A stretch of 64,000 nucleotides of DNA from Prevotella sp. (lineage in GTDB: Bacteria; Bacteroidota; Bacteroidia; Bacteroidales; Bacteroidaceae). Made by a program: the position numbers and the translations under genes. The stretch covers positions 40,746-104,745 of the forward strand of contig JAFPWS010000079.1 in the NCBI GenBank assembly GCA_017412705.1, given 5' to 3'. How positions within the stretch are numbered: position 1 is the stretch's first letter; every line of letters begins with the position of its first letter. The notes below the pieces were generated by a model. It was not told the origin of the DNA, did no database searches, and saw nothing but the letters and a program-made list of their open reading frames with translations. This document shows positions 8,944-19,257 of the stretch, piece after piece.

Positions 8944-10570
8944 TGGCAACGGTGTTTTTAGGGGCTTCGCGCCGTTTCTGCTCCTTCAGCTCGGTGCCTT
9001 CCTTCTTGGGTCGCCAGTTGAAGATGTCCTGCTTGTTGAGCGGACGGATGTAGTCGAACCAGGCATAGCGTGGAAGGAAATACTTATCGGGGGGTATCTG
9101 CGTCATGGGATAGAGGGTGCCCTTGGGCTTCTCCATCCAGATGCGTTTCATCTTCTTCTGTTCGAGGAACATCTTGAGCAACGGTGTCTCGGTATAGTTC
9201 AGGCCGATGAGCACGCTGTCGGCGTCGTCGATGGGGTAGTAGACGACCTCGACGTTGTCGATGGCCTGCACCTCGCGCATCTCGCCATCCTTGAAGAAGG
9301 ACTTCATCTCCTTGGACGACACCTGGTTGAAGTGGATGCTGTCAGGCATCTGCTCCGTGGAGAAGGCCTGTCCCACGACGTGTGTCCAATCGATGGTGGA
9401 GTCGTTCATGTAGACGCGTATCTCCTCGCCAAAGAGCTGCTGTCCCTGGTTCCACACGATGGGGTCGCGGTACATGGTCATGACGGAGTCCTTGGTGTCG
9501 TAGACCAGCGAGTCGCACACAGCCTGTACGTCGATGCGGTAGGCACGCACCTTGTTGTAGGCGTGCATCTTGCGGTAGACGGAATCGGTATTGTTGTTGA
9601 AGGTGAATATCTTCAGCGTGTCGGCATGCATGTAAAGGGTGTCTTTCTGCGAGAAGTCCATGGCCACGGCATTGTCGGTAGCCATGGCATAGCCTGTGGA
9701 GTCGTTGTACTCGCAGTAGTCGCCTGTCAGTCGGTTCTTGTTGACGGAGTCGGTGAGCACGACGTTCCAGTAGGCGTGGTTAGTGCCTGTCTGTGCGTTG
9801 CGGAACACGCTGTCGCCCACGATGGTGCGTCCCTGGTCGCGGATGACGGAGCGTCCGAAGAGCTCTGACTCCTCGGTCTTGGTATTGTAGTAGCCGTCCT
9901 CGCTGTAGATGTGGCTTGAGCCTGAGGTGATGTTCGAGGGACCTACGATGTGTGCCATGGAGGTACGCGTGTCGTAGTAGAGCGAGTCGGTGGTCATATA
10001 CATGTTCTGGTCCTTCAGGCGTACGTCGTAATAGAACATGGCCATCTTAGTGTCGGTATGGTACTCGCCCCAGTCGCTGGTCAGCGTGGTCTTGCCGTCA
10101 ATCATCTTACCTCCTTCGAAGAAGTTGCCGAAGCTATACAGACGGTCGTAGTCAAGTGAGTCGGTATAGAGGGTAGTCTTGCGGTGTTTGAGCACCACGT
10201 TGTGACGGGCCTGTGCCAGCTGGGCGTCGCCATCGTAGTAGGCATAGTCACTGACGAGGCTGAGGGTGTCGCCCTGTATCATTTTGACGTGTCCAAAGGC
10301 CTCGAAGGAGTTGGTAAGCTCGTAGAAGTGTGCGCTGTCGCAATAGAGGTTGGCACCCACGTGACGGAAGTGTACCTTGCCATGCACTATCTGTGCTCCG
10401 TCGTTGCGGAACTGGTCATAGTGCAGGTTGTCGGCATGAACAAGATAGATGCGCTTGTCCTGTTGCGCAGGCTTCGCTTTCTTGCGTGGCGTGCGCTTCT
10501 TGGCGGGCTGCATGGCAAACACCATGCCCAGCAGCACCAAGCCTATGATGACAAACAACACTCTCTTCAT
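8936..10570 (-). CDS. OstA/LptA-like lipopolysaccharide-transport domain protein
   Basis: A signal or anchor segment (VLFVIIGLVLLGMVFAM) is followed by a basic stretch and then a long beta-rich region of repeated turns (YLVHADNLHYDQFRNDGAQIVHGKVHF, FEAFGHVKMIQGDTLSLVSDY), which is the OstA-like N-terminal domain of LptA/LptD. Bacteroidetes carry such 500-600 residue proteins in the envelope, presumably in LPS transport, but the exact role is inferred. Its stop overlaps mutL, and it follows the SurA-like gene by 20 bases, in keeping with an outer-membrane biogenesis group. Confidence 0.85.
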   Translation of the reverse strand: MKRVLFVIIGLVLLGMVFAMQPAKKRTPRKKAKPAQQDKRIYLVHADNLHYDQFRNDGAQIVHGKVHFRHVGANLYCDSAHFYELTNSFEAFGHVKMIQGDTLSLVSDYAYYDGDAQLAQARHNVVLKHRKTTLYTDSLDYDRLYSFGNFFEGGKMIDGKTTLTSDWGEYHTDTKMAMFYYDVRLKDQNMYMTTDSLYYDTRTSMAHIVGPSNITSGSSHIYSEDGYYNTKTEESELFGRSVIRDQGRTIVGDSVFRNAQTGTNHAYWNVVLTDSVNKNRLTGDYCEYNDSTGYAMATDNAVAMDFSQKDTLYMHADTLKIFTFNNNTDSVYRKMHAYNKVRAYRIDVQAVCDSLVYDTKDSVMTMYRDPIVWNQGQQLFGEEIRVYMNDSTIDWTHVVGQAFSTEQMPDSIHFNQVSSKEMKSFFKDGEMREVQAIDNVEVVYYPIDDADSVLIGLNYTETPLLKMFLEQKKMKRIWMEKPKGTLYPMTQIPPDKYFLPRYAWFDYIRPLNKQDIFNWRPKKEGTELKEQKRREAPKNTVAND

Positions 10571-10590
10571 CGCTTAACACTTATCACTTC

Positions 10591-11970
10591 TCATTTCACC
10601 CAGCCTTCGTACTCAAACTTGCAGTCCCGATAACGGTCGTTGAGACGTACATAGGTAGACTTGATGCGGTTGACAACCCAGTTGTGCAGGCACTCCTGGC
10701 GACGCTTCTCTACCACGACGTCCTTCATGACCTGGAAGTCCTCGGTGATGGTGGCCTTATGTCCTTCGGTTCGGTTTTTCAGCTTGACGATGGCACATAC
10801 GGTCTTGCCGCGCTGGTTGACCATCTGGAAGGGGGCTGAAATCTCGCCTACCTGCAGTGCGTCGACTGCCTTGGCAACCTCTGAGGGCAGGTCGGCCAGC
10901 TTGAAGCGTGAGGTACGCACACCCTCGTCGGTGACGTTGAACATCAGACCGTTGTTGTTGCGGGTGTCCTTATCGTCTGAGATGAGTGAGGCACCAGCCT
11001 CGAAGGGGAACTTCTCTTCCACGATGTCGGTACGGATGGAGTCCAGGCGCAGGATGGCCTTCTGTATGGCATCGTCGCTGATGACGGGCTTGCGCAGGAT
11101 GTGGCGCACCTTGATCTTGTCGCCACGCTTGTCGATGAGCTGTATGATGTGGAAACCGAACTCAGACTCCACAATCTTCGAAACGCGCTTGGGGTCGGTG
11201 AGGCTGAAGGCTACGTTGGCAAAGGCAGGGTCGAGCATGCCACGACCAGTATAGTCGAGCTCGCCGCCACGACGTGCCGTGCCAGGGTCTTCGGAGTACA
11301 TACGTGCCAGGGTCTGGAATGTCGTCTCGCCCTTGTTGATGCGGTCGGTATACTCGCGGAGTTCTTCCTTCACGCGGTTGATTTCCTCCTGTTCGACGCG
11401 TGGCTGCTGGGTGATAATCTGCACCTCTACCTCGGTGGGGACGAAGGGCAGGCTGTCCTGTGGCACGTTCTGGAAGTAGCGACGCACCTCGGCAGGTGTT
11501 GCCGTGATGTCCTTTACCAGCTTCTGCTGCATGCCCTGTACCATCTGGCGCTCACGGTAGGAGTCGCGCAAGTCGGCACGTATCTGGCTCAGGCTCTTCT
11601 TCTGGTACTCCTCCAGCTTCTCGCGGGAGCCGATGACGGAAATCATGTTCTCGATATACTGTTCCACGCCACGGGTAATATCAGCCTCGGTGACCTCGAC
11701 ACTGTCGATGATGGCCTGGTTGAGGTACAGCTTCTGTACGGCTATCTGCTCGGGGATGGCGCAGTCGGGGTCGCCTTTCCAGCGCATGCCCTCCTGTTGT
11801 CCCTGTATGCGCAGGGCCTCGACGTCAGACTTCAGGATGGCTTCGTCGCCTACCACCCAGATGACCTCGTCTACAATGGTACCGATAGAGTCGCTCTGCG
11901 CCATCATGTGGCCAAAGATGAAAGACAGGAAAAAGAATATGCAATACCTTTTGTGGATATAAGAACTCAT
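10591..11970 (-). CDS. SurA-like periplasmic peptidylprolyl isomerase
   Basis: This is a secreted chaperone for outer-membrane proteins. After a signal peptide (YCIFFFLSFIFGHMMA) comes the SurA N-terminal region (IVDEVIWVVGDEAILKSDVEALRIQ), then a parvulin/PpiC domain (FQTLARMYSEDPGTARRGGELDYTGRGMLDPAFANVAFSL to FGFHIIQLIDKRGDKIKVRHIL) and a second, degenerate parvulin region. It has 459 residues. It lies between another PpiC protein and the OstA-like gene. Confidence 0.92.
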   Translation of the reverse strand: MSSYIHKRYCIFFFLSFIFGHMMAQSDSIGTIVDEVIWVVGDEAILKSDVEALRIQGQQEGMRWKGDPDCAIPEQIAVQKLYLNQAIIDSVEVTEADITRGVEQYIENMISVIGSREKLEEYQKKSLSQIRADLRDSYRERQMVQGMQQKLVKDITATPAEVRRYFQNVPQDSLPFVPTEVEVQIITQQPRVEQEEINRVKEELREYTDRINKGETTFQTLARMYSEDPGTARRGGELDYTGRGMLDPAFANVAFSLTDPKRVSKIVESEFGFHIIQLIDKRGDKIKVRHILRKPVISDDAIQKAILRLDSIRTDIVEEKFPFEAGASLISDDKDTRNNNGLMFNVTDEGVRTSRFKLADLPSEVAKAVDALQVGEISAPFQMVNQRGKTVCAIVKLKNRTEGHKATITEDFQVMKDVVVEKRRQECLHNWVVNRIKSTYVRLNDRYRDCKFEYEGWVK

Positions 11971-12016
11971 TTTTGCTTCCTTTTTATTTCTTGTTTTATG
12001 TAGGCCAAAGACCGCA

Positions 12017-13441
12017 CTAATGCTTGTTGACGGTCTTTAATACTTCTTCGTTAATGGTTACGGGGTATTTCTTGCGCAGGTCGGCTACCCAGAGGCGTTC
12101 CATCTCGTCCTGCAGGTCGGCAACGACGAGTCCGCGGACGTCGGTGTAGTCCTGCGGCTTCTTAAGCATCTTGCCATAGGTGGCGTCGATGGGGTAGCCC
12201 TTGACGCTGTCGACCTTGGCATCGCGTACCTTGAACTCCTCGCGGTCGATGAGGGCATTGTCGCCTTTCTTGAAAAGCCCTTTCTCCACACGGATGCGGA
12301 TGACGGAGTCGCCATTGAAGGTGGTGCGCAGGGCTTCGTTCCAGTCGTCGAACTTCAGCTTCTTGACGCACTTGGCCACAGCCTTGACGTCAGCCTCGTC
12401 CTTCACGTGGTAGGCCATGCCCTTGAAGCGGGGCTCGTCCCAGCGGTACTTCTTCTTGTTCTTCTTGAAGTAGCGCGCCAGGGCCTCTTCGTCCTTGGCA
12501 GCCTTGTCCCAGATGGTCTGGTTGCTGATTTCGTAGAGCAGCAGACCGTCGTGGTACTCCTTGATGAGGTAGCGCATCTCAGGGTTGGCTGCAGCCAGCG
12601 AGTCAGCACGCTGTTCCAGCAGATGCTCCTTGGTGACGGTATTCCCGGAGGCCTTCACGAGGGCGTCGAGCTTACGGTCTGTGATGGCGTTGCGGGCACC
12701 ACGCTGGTCGAGGAAGCGCAGGATGTTGTCCTTATGGTACTCGAAGGGTTCCAGCTGCTTGCGCTCCTTCATCTTGATGATGTGCCAGCCAAAAGGCGAG
12801 AGCACGGGTTTGCTCAACTCGTCAGGCTGGAGGGAAAAGGCGGCATCCTCGAACTCCTTGACCATCTGGTTGCGCGAGAACCATCCCAGCATGCCACCAC
12901 GCTGTGAAGAGCCCGGGTCTTGTGACACTTGCTTGGCCAGGGCCTCGAAGTCGGCACCAGCCTGCAAGGCGGTGTATACGGAGTCGATGCGACGCTTGGC
13001 GTCACGTTGCTGGGCATCGGTAGCCTTCTGGGGTATCGTGATGAGGATGTGACCAGCCATCACCAGCCCGTCAGGGCCGATGTTCTTCAGCGTCTGGTCG
13101 TATACCTCATGCGCCTCTGCCAGCATGTCGTCGTCAGTCACGAAGGTGGGACGTACTTGTTGGTCGCGATATTGGGCAAACTCAGTGAGATAGGCTGTCG
13201 TCGTGTCGATACGGGCATCCAGTGCAGCCTGCACCTTGAGCTTGTAGTTCACAAAAAGGTCGACATACTCCTCTACCGACTTCTTGTCAATGACACCGTC
13301 GGTATTGTTCTTATTGTAAGAATATTCAAACTCTGAGCGTGGAACGTCAACGCCAGCCACTGTCATGACGACAGGGTCGGACGTCTGTGCCTGCGCAGTA
13401 ACAGCTGCCACCAGCAGCATGCCAAACAATGCTTTTTTCAT
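12017..13441 (-). CDS. PpiC-type peptidylprolyl isomerase, periplasmic
   Basis: The protein has 474 residues from MKKALFGMLLVAAVTAQAQT, a clear signal peptide. A parvulin domain (AGADFEALAKQVSQDPGSSQRGGMLGWFSRNQMVKEFEDAAFSLQ to LSPFGWHIIKMKERK) is in the middle, and the rest is helical SurA-like. It probably assists folding of exported proteins. The start is 1 base after the guaB stop. Upstream open frame to 13576 lies inside guaB and is not part of the gene. Confidence 0.9.
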   Translation of the reverse strand: MKKALFGMLLVAAVTAQAQTSDPVVMTVAGVDVPRSEFEYSYNKNNTDGVIDKKSVEEYVDLFVNYKLKVQAALDARIDTTTAYLTEFAQYRDQQVRPTFVTDDDMLAEAHEVYDQTLKNIGPDGLVMAGHILITIPQKATDAQQRDAKRRIDSVYTALQAGADFEALAKQVSQDPGSSQRGGMLGWFSRNQMVKEFEDAAFSLQPDELSKPVLSPFGWHIIKMKERKQLEPFEYHKDNILRFLDQRGARNAITDRKLDALVKASGNTVTKEHLLEQRADSLAAANPEMRYLIKEYHDGLLLYEISNQTIWDKAAKDEEALARYFKKNKKKYRWDEPRFKGMAYHVKDEADVKAVAKCVKKLKFDDWNEALRTTFNGDSVIRIRVEKGLFKKGDNALIDREEFKVRDAKVDSVKGYPIDATYGKMLKKPQDYTDVRGLVVADLQDEMERLWVADLRKKYPVTINEEVLKTVNKH

Positions 13442-13442
13442 C

Positions 13443-14936
<1,494 letters not shown>

Positions 14937-14945
14937 TTAAATTTT

Positions 14946-14998
14946 ATTGCGTGCAAATTTACTGCTTTTTTCTGAGATAGCAGCCATTTGCACGCAAT
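14946..14998 (-). promoter_or_regulatory. guaB promoter region with 13-bp inverted repeat
   Basis: ATTGCGTGCAAAT (14946-14958) and ATTTGCACGCAAT (14986-14998) are perfect inverted repeats 27 bases apart. On the minus strand the proximal arm overlaps TAAATTTG (14961-14954), a match to the TAnnTTTG -7 box, 30 bases before the guaB start. It could be an operator or a leader hairpin. Confidence 0.55.
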
Positions 14999-15051
14999 AT
15001 TAACACGATTTAATAGCCAAAGGCTAACGGCTAATAGCTAACAGCACATGG

Positions 15052-17235
15052 CTAATTCGCCATTTCGCTGATGAACTTGATGCGAACCAGTCGGATTTCG
15101 TCTTCCGAGCATTCTGCACCCAGCTCCTGGATGGCATCTTCCAGCGAGTCGGTCTCGCTCTCTGCGAAGTAGTCGTAGATGTCGTCCACATGGTCCTCGT
15201 CCATCACCTCGTCAAGGAAATAGTCGATGTTGAGCTTGGTACCGCTATAGACGATGGCTTCCACCTCGTCGAGCAGTTCATCGAAGTCGAGACCCTGGGC
15301 TGTGGCAATGTCGTCAAGGGCTATCTGGCGGTCAATGGCCTGGATAATCTTCACCTTCAGGATAGACTTCTTGGCCACCGTACGGACACGCATGTCTGCC
15401 TGGCGCTCAATGTCGTTCTCGTCGCAGTAGTGCTTGATGAGGTCGACGAACTCCTTGGCATAGGGCTGGCGCACCTTGCCCTCGCCCACACCCTGGATGT
15501 TCTTTAGCTCCTCCAGATTGACAGGGAAGTCTGTAGCCATCTGCTCGATGCTGACATCCTGGAAGATGACGTATGGGGGGCGTCCCAGCTTCTTGCTGAC
15601 CTTCTTGCGCAGGTCTTTGAGCATGGCGCTAAGCGTCTGGTCAAGAGCGCTGATGGTAGCCTCGTGCTCGAGAGTCGAATCGTATTCGCCGTTGAACTCG
15701 TTATCCTCGACAATCATGAACGACGCGGGGCTCTTCATGAACTTCTTGCCGGCGGAGGTGAGCTTCAGCAGGCCATAGTTCTCGACATCCTTCTTCAGGT
15801 AGCCTGCCAGCAGGGCCTGACGAATGACGGGATTCCAGAGTTTCTTCTCGTATTCCTCGCCTGTCCCGAACAGTTCGTGGTTCTGGTGCTTGTGCGAGAG
15901 AATCTCTTCTGTCTCGCGACCTGTCACGAAGTCTATCACGTGGTCGGAACGGAAGTTCTCCTTCAGCACCTGCACGGTCTTGAGCACGATGAGCAACAAG
16001 TCCTTGGCCTCCAGCTCCTTCTTGGGGTGCAGACAGTTGTCGCAGTTGTGACAGTTCTCCTCGTGATACTCCTCGCCAAAGTAGTGGAGCAGCATCTTAC
16101 GACGACAGACGGAACTCTCAGCATAGGCAGCAGTCTCTGCCAGCAGCTGGCGTCCGATGTCTTGCTCTGCCACAGGTTTTCCCTCCATGAACTTATCCAG
16201 CTTCTGCAGGTCTTTCTGGGCGTAGAACGTGATGCACATGCCCTCGCCTCCGTCGCGACCTGCACGACCAGTCTCCTGATAGTAGCCTTCCAACGACTTG
16301 GGAATGTCGTAATGGATGACGAAGCGTACGTCGGGCTTGTCAATACCCATGCCAAAGGCGATGGTAGCCACGATGACGTCTATCTCCTCCATGAGGAAGT
16401 CGTCCTGTGTCTGAGAGCGCAGGGCAGACTCTAAACCGGCATGGTAGGGTGCAGCCTTGATGTCGTTGGCTTTCAGTATTTCCGCCAGCTCCTCCACCTT
16501 CTTGCGCGAGAGACAGTAGATGATGCCGCTTTTGCCAGGGTGTTGCTTGATGAAGCGGATGATGTCCTTGTCAACCTCAGTGGTCTTGGGGCGTACCTCG
16601 TAATACAGGTTAGGACGGTTGAACGAACTCTTGAATTCGGTGGCGTCAATGATACCCAGATTTTTCTTGATGTCGGTGCGCACCTTGTCTGTAGCCGTTG
16701 CTGTGAGGGCAATCACAGGGGCGTTCCCTATCTCGTTGATAATAGGACGGATACGGCGATATTCAGGACGGAAGTCGTGCCCCCACTCAGAGATACAGTG
16801 GGCCTCGTCGACAGCATAGAACGATATCTTGGCTTGCTTGAGGAACTCGACGTTCTCTTCCTTGGTCAGCGACTCAGGAGCGACATAGAGCAGCTTGGTC
16901 TTGCCTGCCAGGATGTCGGCCTTCACCTGGTCGATAGCTGCTTTGTTGAGCGACGAGTTCAGGTAGTGAGCTGTGCCTTCCTCACTCATGGAGCTGATGA
17001 CGTCCACCTGGTTCTTCATCAGGGCTATGAGAGGCGATATGACGATGGCCGTGCCTTCCATCAGCAGGGAAGGCAGCTGGTAGCACAGCGACTTGCCACC
17101 ACCCGTGGGCATGAGCACAAAGGTGTCCTTGCCGTCGAGCACGTTTTGCACAATGGCTTCCTGGTCGCCCTTGAACTTGTCAAAGCCGAAATATTTCTTC
17201 AGCGCTTCTGTCAGATTCTGTTTCTTTTTTGCCAT
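15052..17235 (-). CDS. recQ: ATP-dependent DNA helicase RecQ
   Basis: A 3'-5' superfamily 2 helicase for recombination and fork repair. Walker A MPTGGGKSLCYQLP, DEAH box (AVDEAHCISEWGHDFRPEY), the helicase C motif QETGRAGRDG, four zinc-binding cysteines (CRRKMLLHYF, CHNCDNCLHP), the winged-helix RQC domain and an HRDC domain are present, in 727 residues. The start MAKKKQNLTEALKKYFGFD is favoured over an upstream ATG at 17289 that lies within clpX. It is 16 bases downstream of clpX. Confidence 0.96.
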   Translation of the reverse strand: MAKKKQNLTEALKKYFGFDKFKGDQEAIVQNVLDGKDTFVLMPTGGGKSLCYQLPSLLMEGTAIVISPLIALMKNQVDVISSMSEEGTAHYLNSSLNKAAIDQVKADILAGKTKLLYVAPESLTKEENVEFLKQAKISFYAVDEAHCISEWGHDFRPEYRRIRPIINEIGNAPVIALTATATDKVRTDIKKNLGIIDATEFKSSFNRPNLYYEVRPKTTEVDKDIIRFIKQHPGKSGIIYCLSRKKVEELAEILKANDIKAAPYHAGLESALRSQTQDDFLMEEIDVIVATIAFGMGIDKPDVRFVIHYDIPKSLEGYYQETGRAGRDGGEGMCITFYAQKDLQKLDKFMEGKPVAEQDIGRQLLAETAAYAESSVCRRKMLLHYFGEEYHEENCHNCDNCLHPKKELEAKDLLLIVLKTVQVLKENFRSDHVIDFVTGRETEEILSHKHQNHELFGTGEEYEKKLWNPVIRQALLAGYLKKDVENYGLLKLTSAGKKFMKSPASFMIVEDNEFNGEYDSTLEHEATISALDQTLSAMLKDLRKKVSKKLGRPPYVIFQDVSIEQMATDFPVNLEELKNIQGVGEGKVRQPYAKEFVDLIKHYCDENDIERQADMRVRTVAKKSILKVKIIQAIDRQIALDDIATAQGLDFDELLDEVEAIVYSGTKLNIDYFLDEVMDEDHVDDIYDYFAESETDSLEDAIQELGAECSEDEIRLVRIKFISEMAN

Positions 17236-17251
17236 AGACTTTTTAAGGGTG

Positions 17252-18466
17252 TTATTGCAGATGTGACTTGTCGAGCTGCTGCTTGGCATACTCGGCTGTC
17301 ACCTCAAAGGATTTAGTTCGCTTAGAGGGTATTTCAAACATAGCGTCCATCATGATGCTCTCCACGATGGAGCGCAGTCCGCGGGCTCCCAGCTTGTACT
17401 CTACCGCCTTGTCGACAATGAGCGTCAGGGCCTCGGGGGTAAAGGTCAGCTTGATGCCGTCCATGTCAAACAGTTTCACGTACTGTTTGACGATGGAGTT
17501 CTTAGGCTCTGTAAGTATCTTTGTCAGAGCCGCTTGGTCAAGTGGATTCAGATAGGTCAGCACGGGCAGACGTCCGATAATTTCGGGGATGAGTCCGAAT
17601 GATTTCAGGTCCTGGGGAGCAATGTACTGCATCAGGTTCTCCTTGTCAATCTTACGCACGTGCTGCACGGAGTTGTATCCCACCACGTGGGTGTTCATAC
17701 GCTGTGCTATCTTACGCTCTATGCCGTCGAAGGCACCGCCACATATAAACAGGATGTTATGCGTGTCTACAGATATGTAGTCCTGGTCGGGGTGCTTGCG
17801 TCCTCCCTTGGGAGGTACGTTGACGTTGGTGCCTTCCAGCAGTTTCAGCAATCCCTGCTGCACGCCTTCGCCACTGACGTCGCGGGTGATGGAGGGATTG
17901 TCCGACTTTCGGGCTATCTTGTCTATCTCGTCAATGAAGACGATGCCTCGCTGGGCTGCTTCCACATTGTAGTCGGCAACCTGCAGCAGGCGTGTCAGGA
18001 TGCTCTCTACATCTTCGCCCACATAGCCGGCTTCCGTGAAGACGGTAGCGTCGACGATGGTGAAGGGCACATCCAGCAGCTTGGCAATGGTACGGGCCAG
18101 AAGGGTCTTGCCTGTTCCTGTCGAGCCTACCATGATGATGTTCGACTTCTCTATCTCTACCTCATTCTCCGAGGTTGGTTGCTGCAGGCGCTTATAGTGG
18201 TTGTATACAGCAACGCTGAGATAGCGTTTGGCCTCGTCCTGGCCAATGACATACTGGTCCAGGTGATTCTTGATTTCCTTGGGTTTGGGAATGCGCTTCA
18301 ACTGGAAATCCTGGTTGGGCTTCTTGGCATCAGGACCATAGCCGTTGGCAGTAGCCACCTGATAGGCCTGTACGGCACAGTCTTCACAGATACAGCCGTC
18401 CACACCCGTTATCAGGAGCTTTACCTCGCGCTCTGAGCGCCCACAGAAATTACATCTCTTTGCCAT
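17252..18466 (-). CDS. clpX: ATP-dependent Clp protease ATP-binding subunit ClpX
   Basis: The AAA+ unfoldase recognises tagged proteins and feeds them to ClpP. The N-terminal zinc-binding domain ([20 protein letters not shown]), Walker [17 protein letters not shown], Walker [12 protein letters not shown], the pore loop GYVGEDVE and an IGF-type region are consistent with 404 residues. It sits directly after clpP (10-base gap) and before recQ. Confidence 0.98.
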   Translation of the reverse strand: MAKRCNFCGRSEREVKLLITGVDGCICEDCAVQAYQVATANGYGPDAKKPNQDFQLKRIPKPKEIKNHLDQYVIGQDEAKRYLSVAVYNHYKRLQQPTSENEVEIEKSNIIMVGSTGTGKTLLARTIAKLLDVPFTIVDATVFTEAGYVGEDVESILTRLLQVADYNVEAAQRGIVFIDEIDKIARKSDNPSITRDVSGEGVQQGLLKLLEGTNVNVPPKGGRKHPDQDYISVDTHNILFICGGAFDGIERKIAQRMNTHVVGYNSVQHVRKIDKENLMQYIAPQDLKSFGLIPEIIGRLPVLTYLNPLDQAALTKILTEPKNSIVKQYVKLFDMDGIKLTFTPEALTLIVDKAVEYKLGARGLRSIVESIMMDAMFEIPSKRTKSFEVTAEYAKQQLDKSHLQ

Positions 18467-18476
18467 TTCCTACCTC

Positions 18477-19142
18477 TTACTTCTTTTTGAGCACTTGGTC
18501 AATCATGCCATACTCCTTAGCCTCGTCAGCCGTCATCCAGTAGTTGCGGTCTGAGTCGTTCCACACCTTGTCGTAGGGTGTGTGCGAGTGTTCGCTGATG
18601 ATGGTATACAGCTCTTTCTTGAACTTCATAATCTCCTTGGCCTCAATCTCGATATCTGAGGCCTGTCCTTGTACACCACCTAAGGGCTGGTGTATCATGA
18701 CGCGACTGTGGGGCAGGGCAGAGCGCTTGCCCTCAGTGCCGGCCACCAACAGGACAGCAGCCATCGAAGCGGCCATGCCTGTGCAGATGGTGGCTACGTC
18801 AGAACTGATGAACTGCATGGTGTCGTAGATGCCCAGACCTGCTGTGACACTGCCGCCAGGCGAGTTGAGGTAGATGCTGATGTCCTTGCCCGGGTCAGCC
18901 TGTTCCAGGAACAGCAGCTGTGCCATGATGGTATTGGCCACGTAGTCGTCAATCTGCGTACCCAGAAAGATGATGCGGTCCATCATGAGTCGTGAGAACA
19001 CGTCCATCTGCGTCACGTTCAACTGACGTTCCTCCAAGATATAAGGGTTCATGTACTGGGCCTGTGCATTCATCACGTCGTCCAGCACAAGACCGTTAAT
19101 ACCAAGATGTTTGGTGGCATATTTTCTAAAATCGTTGTTCAT
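18477..19142 (-). CDS. clpP: ATP-dependent Clp protease proteolytic subunit ClpP
   Basis: Serine protease forming the tetradecameric barrel that degrades substrates from ClpX. The catalytic triad is visible: Ser in CTGMAASMAAVLL, His in PHSRVMIHQPLGG, and Asp in the C-terminal region of WNDSDRNYWMTADEA. With 221 residues it is standard length. A -7-like TAATTTTG lies at 19179-19172, so it may start its own clpP-clpX-recQ transcript after the tig terminator. Confidence 0.98.
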   Translation of the reverse strand: MNNDFRKYATKHLGINGLVLDDVMNAQAQYMNPYILEERQLNVTQMDVFSRLMMDRIIFLGTQIDDYVANTIMAQLLFLEQADPGKDISIYLNSPGGSVTAGLGIYDTMQFISSDVATICTGMAASMAAVLLVAGTEGKRSALPHSRVMIHQPLGGVQGQASDIEIEAKEIMKFKKELYTIISEHSHTPYDKVWNDSDRNYWMTADEAKEYGMIDQVLKKK

Positions 19143-19171
19143 AATTCCTTCCTTATATTTATAAGCAGATA

Positions 19172-19179
19172 CAAAATTA
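19172..19179 (-). promoter_or_regulatory. -7 box for clpP
   Basis: TAATTTTG on the minus strand, 30 bases before the clpP start and just past the tig terminator hairpin, fits the TAnnTTTG consensus. Confidence 0.5.
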
Positions 19180-19180
19180 C

Positions 19181-19211
19181 AAAAAAAGTCAGAACGCCAT
19201 GCATTCTGACC
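19181..19211 (-). terminator. Intrinsic terminator after tig
   Basis: On the minus strand GTCAGAA and TTCTGAC form a 7-bp stem around a 9-base loop, followed by seven T. It lies 47 bases past the tig stop. Confidence 0.8.
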
Positions 19212-19257
19212 TGTTTTTTTTGGTTAAAGAATTATAAAGAGCCTGTTTCCTGCCTCT

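Noticed and set aside
8408-9868. A 486-residue open frame on the plus strand over mutL and the OstA-like gene.
   Set aside because: It is antisense to two conserved genes and shows no motif.
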